Assembly: GCA_015680685.1 (NCBI GenBank)
Contig: MNCI01024352.1
Coordinates: forward strand, 841,283-905,282
Direction of reading: 5' to 3'
DNA: 64,000 nucleotides
Source: Gnetum montanum
Lineage: Eukaryota; Streptophyta; Gnetopsida; Gnetales; Gnetaceae
The translations under genes were made by a program, and so were the position numbers. Under the pieces are notes generated by a model. It was not told where the DNA came from. It worked only from the letters and a program-made list of their open reading frames with translations, and did not search any database. Positions 23,700-35,610 of the stretch are shown in pieces (the first letter of the stretch is position 1; the number at the start of each line of letters is the position of its first letter).

Positions 23700-26600
23700 A
23701 AATTTTTGAAGCTTCCATGCTAGGCAACATGGAACGAGGAATCCTTAGCATGGAAACTAAGGGAAGTAGGTTTTGGAGTATCCAAACATCCAAAATTGAG
23801 GTCCTGGGGCCTCCCTAAGGCAACGTAGGGCCAGATCTATCAAAATTTGGCACTCCAAAGGTTTGTAAAGGTCAAAAAGCATGTTCAGCAGCCTCCCCCC
23901 CCCCCTATTTTCATGTTGGCCAATGTGGAGGAGAGGGTGTCCAACATGGAAAATTAAAGTCATGGCCAAAATAGGATCAGATGAGGTCAAATCAATAGTA
24001 AAAGCCTAGATTTGAAACTTGTGCACCTTCTAGCTTCGTTCTGAGGTAGTTTGAGTTAATTTTGGGTGTCAAAACATGTTGAAATGGCTTCCCCCTTTCT
24101 TCCAAATTAAGGAAAACATCCTCGGTGTGGAAGAATGGGGGCACACTTGTTCAATGGATTAAAGGTGATTTGAGAGCTTGTTGACTAGGTTCCTAGGCTC
24201 CTAGGCCTATAGATCATGATTCTATAAGTTTTTGGCTAATTTTAGTCATGTTTGGAGGTTATTCAAGGGCTCCTAAGGTCTTACCCCCCCTATTTTCATG
24301 CTAGGGAAGTTACGTTAGTGTGGAAGATTAGGGGTAATGGGTTTTGGATGTGAAAATGAGGTCAAATGAGCAAAATCTCGAGGCTATGAGGTCTTAGGAT
24401 TTTCTGGCATAGATCTTTGGCTTTCAAGAGTGTCTTCTCACCATCAAAAGTGGAAAGGAATGAGTAAAATCTTGAGGCTATGAGGTCTTAGGATTTTCTG
24501 GCATAGATCTTTGGCTTTCAAGAGTGTCATCTCACCATCAAAGTGGAAAGGATATCCTCCCCCCCCCCAATATTTCAATGCTATCTAGTGTGGAGGGTGT
24601 CCTCTCTACTATGGATGAAGAAAGAATCCTAGATCTAGGCCAATTCGAGTTATAATCAACTATGCATGTTATCTCCTAGAGTTTCTAGGGCTAAGAGCTA
24701 GGGGTTTACTCCCCACCGCCACCCCCCACCCCCCCTCTATTTCCATGTTATCCAATGTGTAGGGGATACTCTCTAGTGTGGAAGAATCATAAATATAAGA
24801 TCTAGATCAAATTTCTCCTCAATCAACTATGCATGTGTGTTTCTAAGGTTGTAAAGATCAAGGAATAGGGTTTAAGGTCAAGTTTGGTCAACTTGGAGAT
24901 TTGCTAGGTAGTTTTTGAGCTTCCCATTTTCTTCCACTATGGGGATGATATGCTCAATGTGGAAGATTGGGGGAATATATTTTTGGTAATTTGAAGTCAT
25001 TCTTATAGTGTTTAATGGCTCTAGAATGTGTAAAACTAGTCTTTAGGTTCATGTAAGGCTACAGGTTATTTTCTTGAGGTTTTTAAAGGCCATTTTGAAG
25101 TCCTCCAAAAGTTCGCCCCTTTCTTCCACACTAGCCACTATAGAAGAGGGGGCTCTTAGCATGGAGAAACTAGGGAACCCTTATTTTTTGATAATTTTTG
25201 TCAATTCTAGCTATGCATTAGGATCTCTAAGGTTGTTAGCATTAATTATTGATGCTTGATGTTAAAATTTAATCGTGTTGAGTGCTATCAACTGGATTTT
25301 GATATTTTCCCCCTTTTTCCACACTAGGGTTTTTATGATTAACATGGAAAATTATGGAAAATTTATTTTTGGCTATTTGTAGTCAACTTCGATAGGTTTG
25401 AAGATCTTAGGATGTGTAGACAAGGTTTTGGGACACACACAAGTTTTCTTGGCTACTGTTTAGCATATCTAAAGGCTATTTTGGAATCATCCCAATGTTC
25501 CCCCTTTCTTCCATGCTAGTGAGTGTGGAAGAGGTGAATCCCAATGTGGAGGAACTAGGGAGCCTTTCTTTTTGTTGATTTTTTACCAATTTTTTCTATG
25601 CATGCATGTCCATAAGGTCACGAGTTTTGACTATCGATGCTATGAGTTGAAATATGGTCATTTTGATGATTTTGCAAGGGTTTTTAGAATTCTCTCCTCC
25701 ATCCACACTAGGTCTAGGATGCTCAACATGGATGGGATCCTCAGCATGGAGAACCCAAGGGGTGCAAATTTTGGTCATTTAATGTAACTTTCGAAAGTTT
25801 GGTGGCTTCTAGAAGGATTAGGTTTCATTTGGAAGTTAAAATGCATGCAAACTTCAAAATTTCTAGCTTTATCACTTCTATTCACATTTATACTAGAATG
25901 CTTAGCATGTAGGGGGCCTTCCCTAGCATGGAAGAACCTTAGGGGGTTGATTTTTGGCATTCTATTGGATTTTGGAGAGGCTATTATGGTTTTGGTATTA
26001 GTACAAGGTAATCTAATGTTGTTTTCTTATTTTTGAGATCTCCTACTAGAATTCTTAGCTTAATCCTTCTAGTTTTAATGCTAGGAAGTGTGGAAGAGGT
26101 CACTTCTAGCATTTAAGAATCAAGAAAGTCATATCTAGGTTAGTTAGACATCTAATTGACCATGCATGTTAGCCTTCAAGGTTGCTAGTGTTGACAATCA
26201 ATATTGGGTGTCAAGGTTTAGTGGTTTGGAGGCTCGTAGGTGCCTCATATAATCTACGCCCTTCTTCCATACTAGGGATGATGGACCCATCATGGATAAG
26301 AGGGGGATGATAGTTTTGTGCCATTTTTAATAACTTTTTAGGCCTTTGAAAGATCCAAAGTTTTTCAGTAGGGTCTAGGGGTTACCAGGTAGGTTATTTG
26401 GCTATTTTGGGTCATGACTTGGGTTTTCTTACATACCTCTTAGGTTTCCACATGGCTTCATGCTAGGCAGTGTGGAGGGGGGATTCCCTAGCATGGAACA
26501 GGCCATGGATGGACAATCGACTTATCCTAAGATCAATTAAGGCTACTAGAGGTTGTGAGGGAGTATCAGGCTTTGAGAAATGGCTACTAGGTAGTCAATT

Positions 26601-27060
26601 TGGGTAATTTTTGGCTTCCCCTCATCCATCCACACTAGTATTAGGATGATTAATATGGATGAGGATTTCCCCAGTGTGGAGCTACCAAATCCAAAGGTTT
26701 TGACCAATTTCAACTAGGTTTGGTGGGGTTCTGGGGCTGTCAGGAATGCTTAGAGGGGTTCTAGGTCATGTGGGGCGCTTCAAGGTCAAACTTGGGCTAG
26801 ATGGGTGTTGGGGGATAATAATGAATGTCAACCCCATTTTTTCTATGCTAGGTAGTGTTGCCTCAATGTGGAAACCCAAGGTATTTAGTTTTATCCATGT
26901 CTTATCCCTTTTGCAAAATCAAGGTTGAAAGAGATAGGTTTTGGTTACTATAAATAGTAAAATAGTTATGTTTTAATTTTTTTAGGTAGTGGGAGGCATG
27001 TGTCCATGTTGGACATGGCATCCCCAATGTGGATGCATGGGATTTAAGGTTGGAATATTG
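23700..27060. repeat. Degenerate ~190-bp-period tandem array
   Basis: A recognisable core recurs about every 160-210 bases, near 23715, 23900, 24100, 24280, 24560, 24720, 24920, 25105, 25305, 25500, 25690, 25880, 26060, 26260, 26450, 26620, 26830 and 26990. It is a C-run, then 'ttcttccacactag' or 'ttccatgctagg', a short spacer, then 'gtgtggaagagg' or 'agcatggaa'. The two halves of each core are inverted repeats. About 18 units, strongly diverged. The array fills the space between RT and the antisense gene of element C and shares its words with the C LTR. Confidence 0.75.
24367..24553. repeat. Recent 94-bp tandem duplication inside the array
   Basis: 24367-24460 and 24461-24553 are nearly identical (a handful of differences), far closer to each other than to other array units. 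This explains the one long interval in the 190-bp spacing. Confidence 0.85.
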
Positions 27061-29190
27061 TTCTAAGTGTCAAAAGTGGCTAAAACTTAGTGTTGATGTA
27101 GTTTTTAGTTTAAAAGTGAGGGTGTATGATGCAGCCTAAAACTTAAAATTTTAAAATTTTTCATTTTTAACCTATATCCCACCAATATTAGAATGGAAGA
27201 TACTTTTTTCCCCTTACCCTTTAGTACACTTGGAATTATAGTGCACTAAATGGGCAATTGGTGTTTAGAGATGGGTGTTTAGATTTAGATGTGGTTTTTA
27301 TTATCAAATTTTGCAAGTTTTTAATCACAATTTCATTTTTCACAAAAAAAAAATGGAGGAGAGCTCTAGAAGAGATGTATTGTTGTAGAAAGAATTAATT
27401 TTTAGTGTGGAAGCCTCCAACATTCCTTACAACTAGCATTAAACTCCTATTCTCCTTAGTTTCCAACCATTGCCAGTGTTGAGCCTACCATGGCACAAAA
27501 GTAGCATGGAGGGAAAAGTAGAAACCCATGGATTTAGAAGGTATATGAGTAGGTAAGGATCTGTTAGGTTTTTTGAGGCCTATATCCATCCAAGACTCAT
27601 CTATTTCTACTCCAAGGTAGGCAATTCTACCCATTTTTTCTTTCATTTCTAGTTATTTTTCTTGCAATGTGTGGGGATGTTTTCTTCAGATATACACTAA
27701 TAGAGAAGGTAAAATGAAATTTTGATAAAATCCAACCTCTTATTTATGTCATTTATACATAGATCTATGGTTTTTTCATTGTTTTAGAATTGGTAGATTT
27801 GTTTTTAAAATTAGGCTAACTATTTTCATGCTTTTTTTCCAAAATTTGGGGATAGGACAATTTTTGTTAGATCTAGGCTTCAATTTTCATCAAAATATAA
27901 TTTTAAAAAAATCCTATCCCATTTTTTGGTTGTATTTTTCAATGGGTATGAGTTATTTTAGCTATTTTGGCTATTTCTTTAAGGCTATATTAAGTTGAGT
28001 TTTATGAATTTTCAAATTTTTGTTGATTTTTTCATGAAAAAGCAAGCAAAGTGGTGTATTTTTTCTTAAGAAAAATGCTATATATTTTTAAACTTTTATG
28101 TTATGGGTTTTCAAACCTATATTTAAGCTATCCAATGGCTATTTTTTTCATTTAATTTTTATTTGAAATGATTAGGTTATGGCTGTTTTCATAAGGTCAT
28201 CTAGTTAAGTTCTTTGTGCTATTTTTAGAATTTTACATAAATTCACAAATATTTTCTAAAAAAATGGTAAAGGTTTTGATTATGTTTTGGTATGGCTGGG
28301 TAGGCCTTGGCTTCACCTTTCCAATGGAGGTGGAATCACTCTAATTAGACTTAAAATGAAGTTTTAATAAATTTTTGATTAAGCCTATGTCAAAAGAGGT
28401 TTTATGCTATTTTCAGATTTTTATCCAAATTAATATTTTTTTTTACATAAATGGCAAGATTTTTAAATTTTTATTAAGTGTGGATTCCTAGGCCTTGATT
28501 TGAGCTTTCAAATGGTGATGGAATCACTCTGTTTGGAGCTTAAATGAATTTTTGGCAAAATTTTTACCAACATTATGTGAAAAGGGGTTAATGGTGACGA
28601 CCATGGTTTTTTGTTAGATTTTTCTGTCTCATGTAAAAACGGTTATTTATCTAGTTGTAATGATCATGGCTAAAAATATTATGATTTTATGATTCCTTCC
28701 ATTATGGAATCACTGAAATCAAATCTTATATGAATTTTTAATAATTTTTTGGTTATGGTTGTATCATGGATGTAGTTGGCATGCTTAGAGGTTACTCTTG
28801 TCAACTTCCATGTCCTTGGGGATTGTTTAATATGTAAAATTTATGTTTTAAATTTATTTTTAAGAAAGGTAAAGGTGTTTACTATTTTTAGCATACTCTT
28901 TACTATGGCTATGCTTTTTTTCTAAGTTTCAATGCTTTTTTCTAAGTTTATGCATGGATTAGACTAAGGCTTAATTTTGGCTATGAAGTGTTGGCTATAA
29001 TATTTTGGCTATGAAGTAAAAGGCTAGGAAAGGTTGTAATAATTATTTTTGTGGAATTTCTTGATCAAGTTTAAATAAACATCTTAGGGCTTTTTATAGA
29101 GGCTAATCTCACCCCCAACTAGGATGTTTTTGCAAACTTATTAAGAAGATTTGATTGGTCATGACATTTTTTTTTGTTTTTCCATGCAAG
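27061..29190. other. AT-rich spacer upstream of the antisense gene of element C
   Basis: By comparison with A and B, the first short exon and long first intron of the antisense gene should lie here. I could not identify the exon with confidence; a candidate ATG-GCA at ~27490 is followed at once by a stop. The rest is T-rich, intron-like sequence with repeated 'ggctat' words. Confidence 0.4.
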
Positions 29191-32100
29191 GTATTTCTGA
29201 AACCCATACTCATTATTGTTGAGTTGGTGGGCATTCTATGCTACATTAGTCATCCCAAGGCCAACATCACACTTCCTAACATGTCCTTAGGGAAGCTATC
29301 ACTATGGTTCTAGTCTAGGGCAAGGGAATTTCTTGCCTACCTCTTGCAGAATTTCATTGTGATGTTGTGGTCACACTTATTTGTGGATGTGGCTAGGGCC
29401 ATAGTGGAGTCACTATTGCCTCAGTCATCCTATCTGATTGTCAGGTTCATTACTAACAATACACATCCTACGATAGTAGGGGGAACTATAGATGTGATTA
29501 GCCCATGCTACCTTATAGAGATCTAGACGATGCTAGAGTATAGCCAGTATAATGCTAACAATACTTTGATGGTGGCACATAGAGCCCACACATTGTTCCA
29601 AAACCCACTTAGCACCATGTATTATCTACATGGGTAACCATAGTTATTGGATTTTTATGGCTTTATTGGCTGAACTGCTTTTCCTAAATCCATTGGTTTT
29701 ATGAACTTCTTGTAGGTCCTGAGTTAATGATCAAGGCTTGATCATTAACGATCAAATATTGGTAGTGGGTCAAACTACCCTACATGAATTCACCAAGGGC
29801 CCCTTAATTAGAACTATTTTATGACAATAGTTGAGAGGGGACTTTGGAAAATCACTACCAAGTTCAAAATTGTATACAAGTGTAAGGATGATGGGATGAT
29901 ACACAACTTGTGGATAGGCTCTAATAGCTCCATGGATCATATCCTTGTAGTTAGGACCTCTACTCAAATCACACCAAAGAAGAAGAAGAAAGGTAAACAT
30001 AAAGGCTATAGCTTCTAATGTTTTATGATTATGAGAACTCTAAGTGTTCTATTGCTTTGAATAGTTGTTAAACTTGCTTATGTTGACGCAAAACATTGGT
30101 TGTTGCCTTATAGGACCTTCCACCTCTACTAATGTCACTTTATCGCTCACAAGACATCATGAGGATACCCTCATCTTGAAGTTTGTTGAGGTGATACCAG
30201 AACAAGAGTAGCTATGAAAATAAGTGCCCAGGTACATGCAAGTAAACATTTAGCATGTAGGTTCGCTTGATTTTTTTATGGCACCTATCCCTTTCATCCC
30301 TGCTATGGAGATGCTAGATGTCATCAACTATTTCAATGAGGAGGTTGATCATTTTACCACCACCATTTGAGGTGTGAAGATCAACATGGACATTGGTGAA
30401 GGCTTCTTTTGCTACTTTTTTGGTGTTCCCACTGATGGGATAAAGGTTGCTAGCAGAAGAGTGAAGAAATTAGACCATCATGAGGAAGTTTTGAAGTGTC
30501 TTGGTGCCAACATGGGCCATTCTAGAATTTTCATGGATAGCTTCATAAACCCTAATGAAAAGGAATCATATCCTTTGTTCAAGTCTCATACATTTCCCAA
30601 AATATTATCACAAAAGAAGGTGATAGGCATCATGCAGGGGTGGACCTTTAAGAAGGTCATGATAGATGGTACCAGGTTCAAGTGGGCAGCTACTTTGGCT
30701 ATTGGGCTTTAGGATGAGATCTTTAGATTCCATGAGGATATCTCTACCATAATTCACATGCATTTTCATTTTTTTATGGGTCACTTGAAGAGGTTTTTAG
30801 AGTTTCTAGTGGTGTGAAGGAATGGATGATGGATTGCCTAAGACCCAAGCCAACTCTCTAAGGCTTGGATAAAGCACATTTATCCAATGATGTAGTCCCA
30901 AAACCCATCAAAGAGGATGGATGATACACTATCCATTACCAACAAGGATCTTGCTAGTAGGAAATGTAAGTCCCCTGACAGCATGGATGACGAGGAGCCT
31001 CTTACATTTCTAGCAAGTATCCTAGAGGCCAAATGGCAATATAGAGAGGCTGAAAAAGTAGCCAAGGAGAAACTCAAGAGACCCATGGATGAGGCACTAC
31101 TAGCATCAGAACAGCCCACCTCAAGGAGGCTTAAGTTTAAGCTTAATTCATCGCAGTAAGCAATCACAGGTATGCTTCATTTAAGTTTTGGCTTTTTTAT
31201 GGCTATATTATGGTTTCATATGCTAATCAATTTTCTATGTGCTATGGTTGTAGACAAGTGTCAAATCTTGGTAGCCTAAGTTACCACAAAGGAAGAACAA
31301 AGGCATGTAGAGGAGGCACTCCTACAGGAACCTGAGGTAGACATAAATGATCTAAATGCTTTGTTTGGTGAGGTAGTACTAAGAACATCCCCCATTGTTA
31401 TCCTAGAGCAAGGGTAGGGGGCTAGTATGCCCATGCCTTAAATCTTTTGTTATATCCTATTATTTAAGTTTGGTTTTCATCTTAACCTTTTTATGATTGT
31501 TATGCTTATAGTAGTTCCTGAGCCACCAATTTAGGTCCCTATCCCTAAGTTTCATGCAAAACCATGGGTAGAGGTCCTAGATAAGGTGGAATTCATCTGT
31601 GGGATGGCTAAGGACATCATTAATTTGTTGCACTAAGTTGCACCCAAGATAGGTAAGGACCTTGTTTTATATGCCTTAGTTGTTTGGCTATGTCATAGGA
31701 TATGTTTATGTTATGGTTATCTTAGGTTACACACTATGTTTATGGTTGTATTTTATGGTTATGTAGTGCCTTCTATAAACTGGGACCCTAGTAGTAACAT
31801 GGAAATTGAATCCTTACTGAAGCTTCCTTTTGATGTCTCTACTATACCCTTGAAGTTATACAAGACTACTATTAATCTAGCAATGTCGTGTGCCAAAACT
31901 TCATGGGAGCTAGAGAGGTCCAATGAATTCCTATGGGAATAGGTTATGGCTTTAAGAAAGAAGGCTCAATGGCAAGAGGAGACGATTAGAGAATTTCAAG
32001 ACCATAAGTCATTTGTAGAAGCCCAAGTGGCTAACTTAGGGGAATTGCAGACTAAAGAGATCACGTGGATGCACTACTAGCATGTCATTTAGGAAAAAGT

Positions 32101-32580
32101 AGTGATATTACAAAAGATGGCAGAACAACAGATGTAGATGGACCTCATCTTCCAGAAGGTTGAGGATTGGGAAGATCACTATGCTTGGGTCCTAAAGTGG
32201 GGTAAGAAACAAAAGATCCACAAGCAGCAGTACAAGGCAGATTGTGGGGCCTACCTCAAGTGGGTCAAGGAGGAGTCAATTCAATGGCACAAGAGAGAGC
32301 TGTTCATCTATGAAATTAAGGCAAAGAGTTCTTATAAGATTTTTGAGAGAACTCTCATGGTGGAGCAATCCCCTACTTCTCATATTACCACTACTATAGG
32401 TGAGACCTCTATAGCTACTATGACCTAAGAACCTCCTACATGGACTATAGTAGATAGGATTAGCATCCTTTCCAACATTGATCTTGGGGATGTTTATTGG
32501 GTCAACATGACAGAGGACAAAATCCTTGATTATTTGGAGGAAGGGCTTCTACATCTACCCTTGGAAGTTATGGAGCTAGA
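29191..32580 (+). pseudogene. Antisense FCP1-like gene of element C, truncated by element B
   Basis: The plus strand carries the oldest of the related antisense genes. Exon 2 opens at 29191 after a 'tgcaag' acceptor with a degenerate HAD motif I ('KPILIIVELVGILC'), then 'RARELLAYLLQNFIVMLWSH' and, near 29570, 'NTLMVAHRAHTLFQNP', which parallels the motif IV loop of plant FCP1-like phosphatases. The exon ends at a GT at 29634; the next starts at about 29716. The unnamed central domain ('FCYFFGVPTDG', 30374-30930), an acidic/basic linker to 31159 and a charged helical part (31766-32428) follow. The frame breaks at 32580, where the LTR of element B begins, inside the segment 'TEDKILDYLEEGL' that is also found in A. 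Many stops; inactive. Confidence 0.7.
29723..29749. other. Perfect 13-bp-arm palindrome
   Basis: Thirteen bases on each side of a single central G are exact inverse complements (gttaatgatcaag / cttgatcattaac). It lies seven bases inside the third exon of the antisense gene of element C. A and B lack it at the matching place. Confidence 0.9.
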
Positions 32581-34308
32581 TGTAGCAACCGAAACATTGG
32601 TGGCTGGAAAGAACACCGAGAGGTTGTCGGTCGACGATAGTCTCAACCCTATTTCTGCGGGAGGGTTGTGCTGGATGGGATGGAAAAGGGGCCCGCTAAA
32701 CGGTCTGGTCAATTAGACAAGGACTTAGTCGGTGTTAATATAACCTTTTGCAACGTGTGATTTGAAAATGAGATTCGAAGTAATGCTTAAATGTAAAAGA
32801 GACAGAAAATAGTGTAAAATGCAATAATTAGCAGGAGACAAAGTAAAATGCAGTTAGAAAAATGTCCCGCTTCGAAGCTATGACTTTGCTCTATCAAGAT
32901 GGATACAATTGGTTGCATAGCACTGGGAAGTGCAGAGATCCTGAGGGTAACCAAGACATGTAGAGCAAGATGACTATGTGCTTGGATGTGGGGCTCAATA
33001 GTTAATAATGTGAAATGCTACCAAGGTGGTAGAAAAGAGCAAAACAAAATGCCAACTGAGAGTGCTCACTATTTATAATGTCAAAATAGAAGGCTTACAA
33101 TGCTCAAGGTTACAGTGCTCTCTTACTTGCTTGTCAACCAACAAAGTTGTTAGCCAACCAGATTTCCAAAAAGAGAAAATGGATCGAAGGCCAAAAAGCT
33201 GAAAAAGTTGGGGGCCCCGAGAGCTCTTTTAAGTGTCACTCATTGAGGTATTTATAGGACCAAGGGCATACGAAAGATGCGGTTTGGATGCCATGTGCCC
33301 TGGGCTTATGTTAACCTGTCTATGCTGCATGTGCCTTCATGACCATTGGGAAAGCTTGCCATGCCATAATTACAAGTCTACCAAGATGTAATTGCATTGT
33401 TAGATCAATAGTACAATTAGGTGAGGTGCATTGATGTAGCGTAACTGCTTACCACACTTTGCTATGCTTTGTAGCGTAGCATGTTTGGCATGGCATGACA
33501 TCTTGTCATGCTGTGCTATGCTATGCAGCATAGCATAGCTGCCAGTTCGAAGCAAAGAATTTATGTTGTGTTTTGCTGCATATGTTGGAAACCTTTGCAA
33601 TGTTGCGACTACTGGCTGCAAATTTGCTACACTATGCTATGCTACGCTACATAGCATATCATAGAATAGCAACTGTCCTTAGTTGCAAAAAAGTTTTCAA
33701 TCTACAAACTTTGTCTTTTGCAATGTGAAGCTTGGGAACTTGCTGATCCTACCCTTTGAGATGCCTTCTATCACTTTCGTAGAATTGCTATGCCTCGTTG
33801 CACCATGTAGCTTAGCATAGCGTAGCAGCAAACATGACCTAATTTTGGCCAATTTTGCTACTTTCTAACAGAAGGAGACATTACTAAAGGACTTGGAGTT
33901 GGGTGAGAGGACTGATCGTCTAGCTTTTGCTGCGTTGTGCTATGCTGTGTGGCATAGCGTAGTGTAGCACTACACTTTTTCAACCATCTTCTGAAGTTTG
34001 CTACACTACATAACGTAGCATAGCGTAGCAAAAATTCTTGACTTAGAAAACTTGTTGAAGCATTTTTCACATTCTAAGCATTGCCAACAATTCTACGCAC
34101 CGCTCCTAAGTGCGCTATCAGGTAGATGAACTAATCAGGTGGGCAGGCTGGAGAATCTGTTTAGCCTGTTAACACTTGGGGTAGAAGAACTTGCCGAACT
34201 AGATAGTCTGAACCTCAAAGCATCCATCTCCTGAAGAACTGCCATAATGTTGTGTGAATTGCAAAGACCTGGTGAAGCAAGCATGTCTTTGAATTTTGGG
34301 GTGTTTCA
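32581..34308 (-). repeat. 3' LTR of element B
   Basis: It begins TGTAGCAACCG and ends GTGTTTCA. These match the ends of the A LTR (TGTAACAACGG ... GTGTTTCA), and near-inverted termini (TGTAGCA / TGTTTCA) are typical of LTRs. Length is 1728 bp, against 1562 for A. The stretch 33420-34030 is crowded with words built on 'gctatgctacgcta' and their inverse. Only one LTR copy of B lies in the window. Confidence 0.85.
33249..33256 (-). promoter_or_regulatory. TATA box of the B LTR
   Basis: The minus strand reads TATAAATA, the standard plant core-promoter word, in the sense of element transcription. The A LTR has the same word at a comparable distance from its ends (41343-41350, 61412-61419). Confidence 0.55.
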
Positions 34309-34322
34309 TTGGCCCCTCTTTA
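34309..34322 (-). promoter_or_regulatory. Polypurine tract of element B
   Basis: On the minus strand AAAGAGGGGCCAA directly abuts the LTR start (TGAAACAC). This fixes the LTR as B's 3' LTR and shows that B extends to the right. Confidence 0.7.
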
Positions 34323-35379
34323 TCGATGTTTGGAGGACGGGCTCGAGAGAAGTTGACAAAGAATACGAAACACCAAGGAAGACACGACACTAACGTTGTC
34401 ACTCGGTGATTGTTGGGACATCGCTTGGCTGCTCTTGAGAGAGAAAGGATGAAGCAAGGAGGAAGGAGGTTTAGAAAAAAAAAGGGGGTAAAGATGAGGT
34501 TTAGTAGGGTCCCTTTTCAAAGTGCTCATGAGGGAGTCGTTCACATTTTCATCTTTACCCTCACTAGCCTACTACCCTTTGTAGGAAAGATGTTCCTTTC
34601 CCAGGATGAGCTATGTTACATCTAGGTGGGGTTTTGACCTGCCTACAGATGCTTCTCATGCAGCAAGTTGTGTTATGCATGTCATGGAACTTGCACCCTA
34701 AAGTAGTTGAGCTAGTCAAGGCACTCACTTCACGACACCATGGCATTTGCTACTGTGGCAAGATGTATTCTTGGCTGCACCCTATAAGCACGACGGAGAG
34801 CGAAACAACCATGATGTGAAGCGAGGAAAAAGTTCTTGCTTGCTACAGACATTGTTGAGCTCTTGGACATCCATGCTGGTGCACAATGTCCAAAGTAGGA
34901 AGGCCAGCAGTGACCTTGGCAGCATCTACATGGAGGAGCTGGCCTTGAAGGCGCTGTGAGCTGCTGTGAGTGTACATGCTCTAGAATCCCTGCTGAAGGC
35001 ATTCATTCTCAGTTTAGCTATGGGATCAGCTACCACATAGCTAAATGTCATGCAAAACCAGATGTCGGCAAGGAGCTGGAGGACAAAAATATTATGGTTG
35101 GGCCATAATACTGCTGGAACTCTATCGATGAGCACTGGCCAAGGAATTACCATCAGGGTAGTGGGCCGTGGTGGTGGTAGGCCCAGAGGGCTAGTGTGAT
35201 ATCATACAACATCTCCGGAGGATCAACACAGTGCCAAGGGTAGTAATGTTGTGTATGTTCTAGATCATGTTCCCACTGCATCGTGAACTATGTTCTGGAG
35301 CTACGATGTTCCAGCCCCACGTCGGCACTGTGCATGCTTGTTCGATGTGTACTTGATGCAGATGGACACTAGGGACGTG
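34323..35379 (-). other. 3' untranslated region of element B, GC-richer and unexplained
   Basis: About 1 kb between the polypurine tract and the short repeats. It is more GC-rich than its surroundings and stays open for 60-90 codons in several frames on both strands near 34560-35150, but none of these resembles a known protein. Matching stretches in A and C were not recognised. It could be a captured or element-specific sequence. Confidence 0.4.
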
Positions 35380-35600
35380 ACATGAACCTAGTTTAAGGTC
35401 TTGGTAGACTGTGTGCTGGTTTAGGGTCCTAGTGGATTGTGGTGTTGGTTTAAGATCCCAACAGACTGTACATGCTAGTTTAACGTCATAGCAGACATGC
35501 CATGCCAGTTTATAGTCATAGAGAACTAGCTATGCTAGTTTTACATCGTAGCAGATGGTCGTCGCCAATTTAACGTCATAGCAGACACTACATGTTGTCG
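35380..35600. repeat. Palindromic short repeats, 3' end of element B
   Basis: About six tandem copies, with period near 30-40 bases, of the word 'gctagtttaacgtcatagcagac' and variants. Each holds a GTC...GAC or GGTC...GAC pair of facing half-sites. It directly follows the integrase end, as in A. Confidence 0.75.
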
Positions 35601-35610
35601 TCCTCATGCT

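Noticed and set aside
34560-35150. Overlapping open frames of 60-90 codons on both strands as possible small genes
   Set aside because: They overlap in several frames, have no family resemblance and are explained by GC-richer sequence with few stops.
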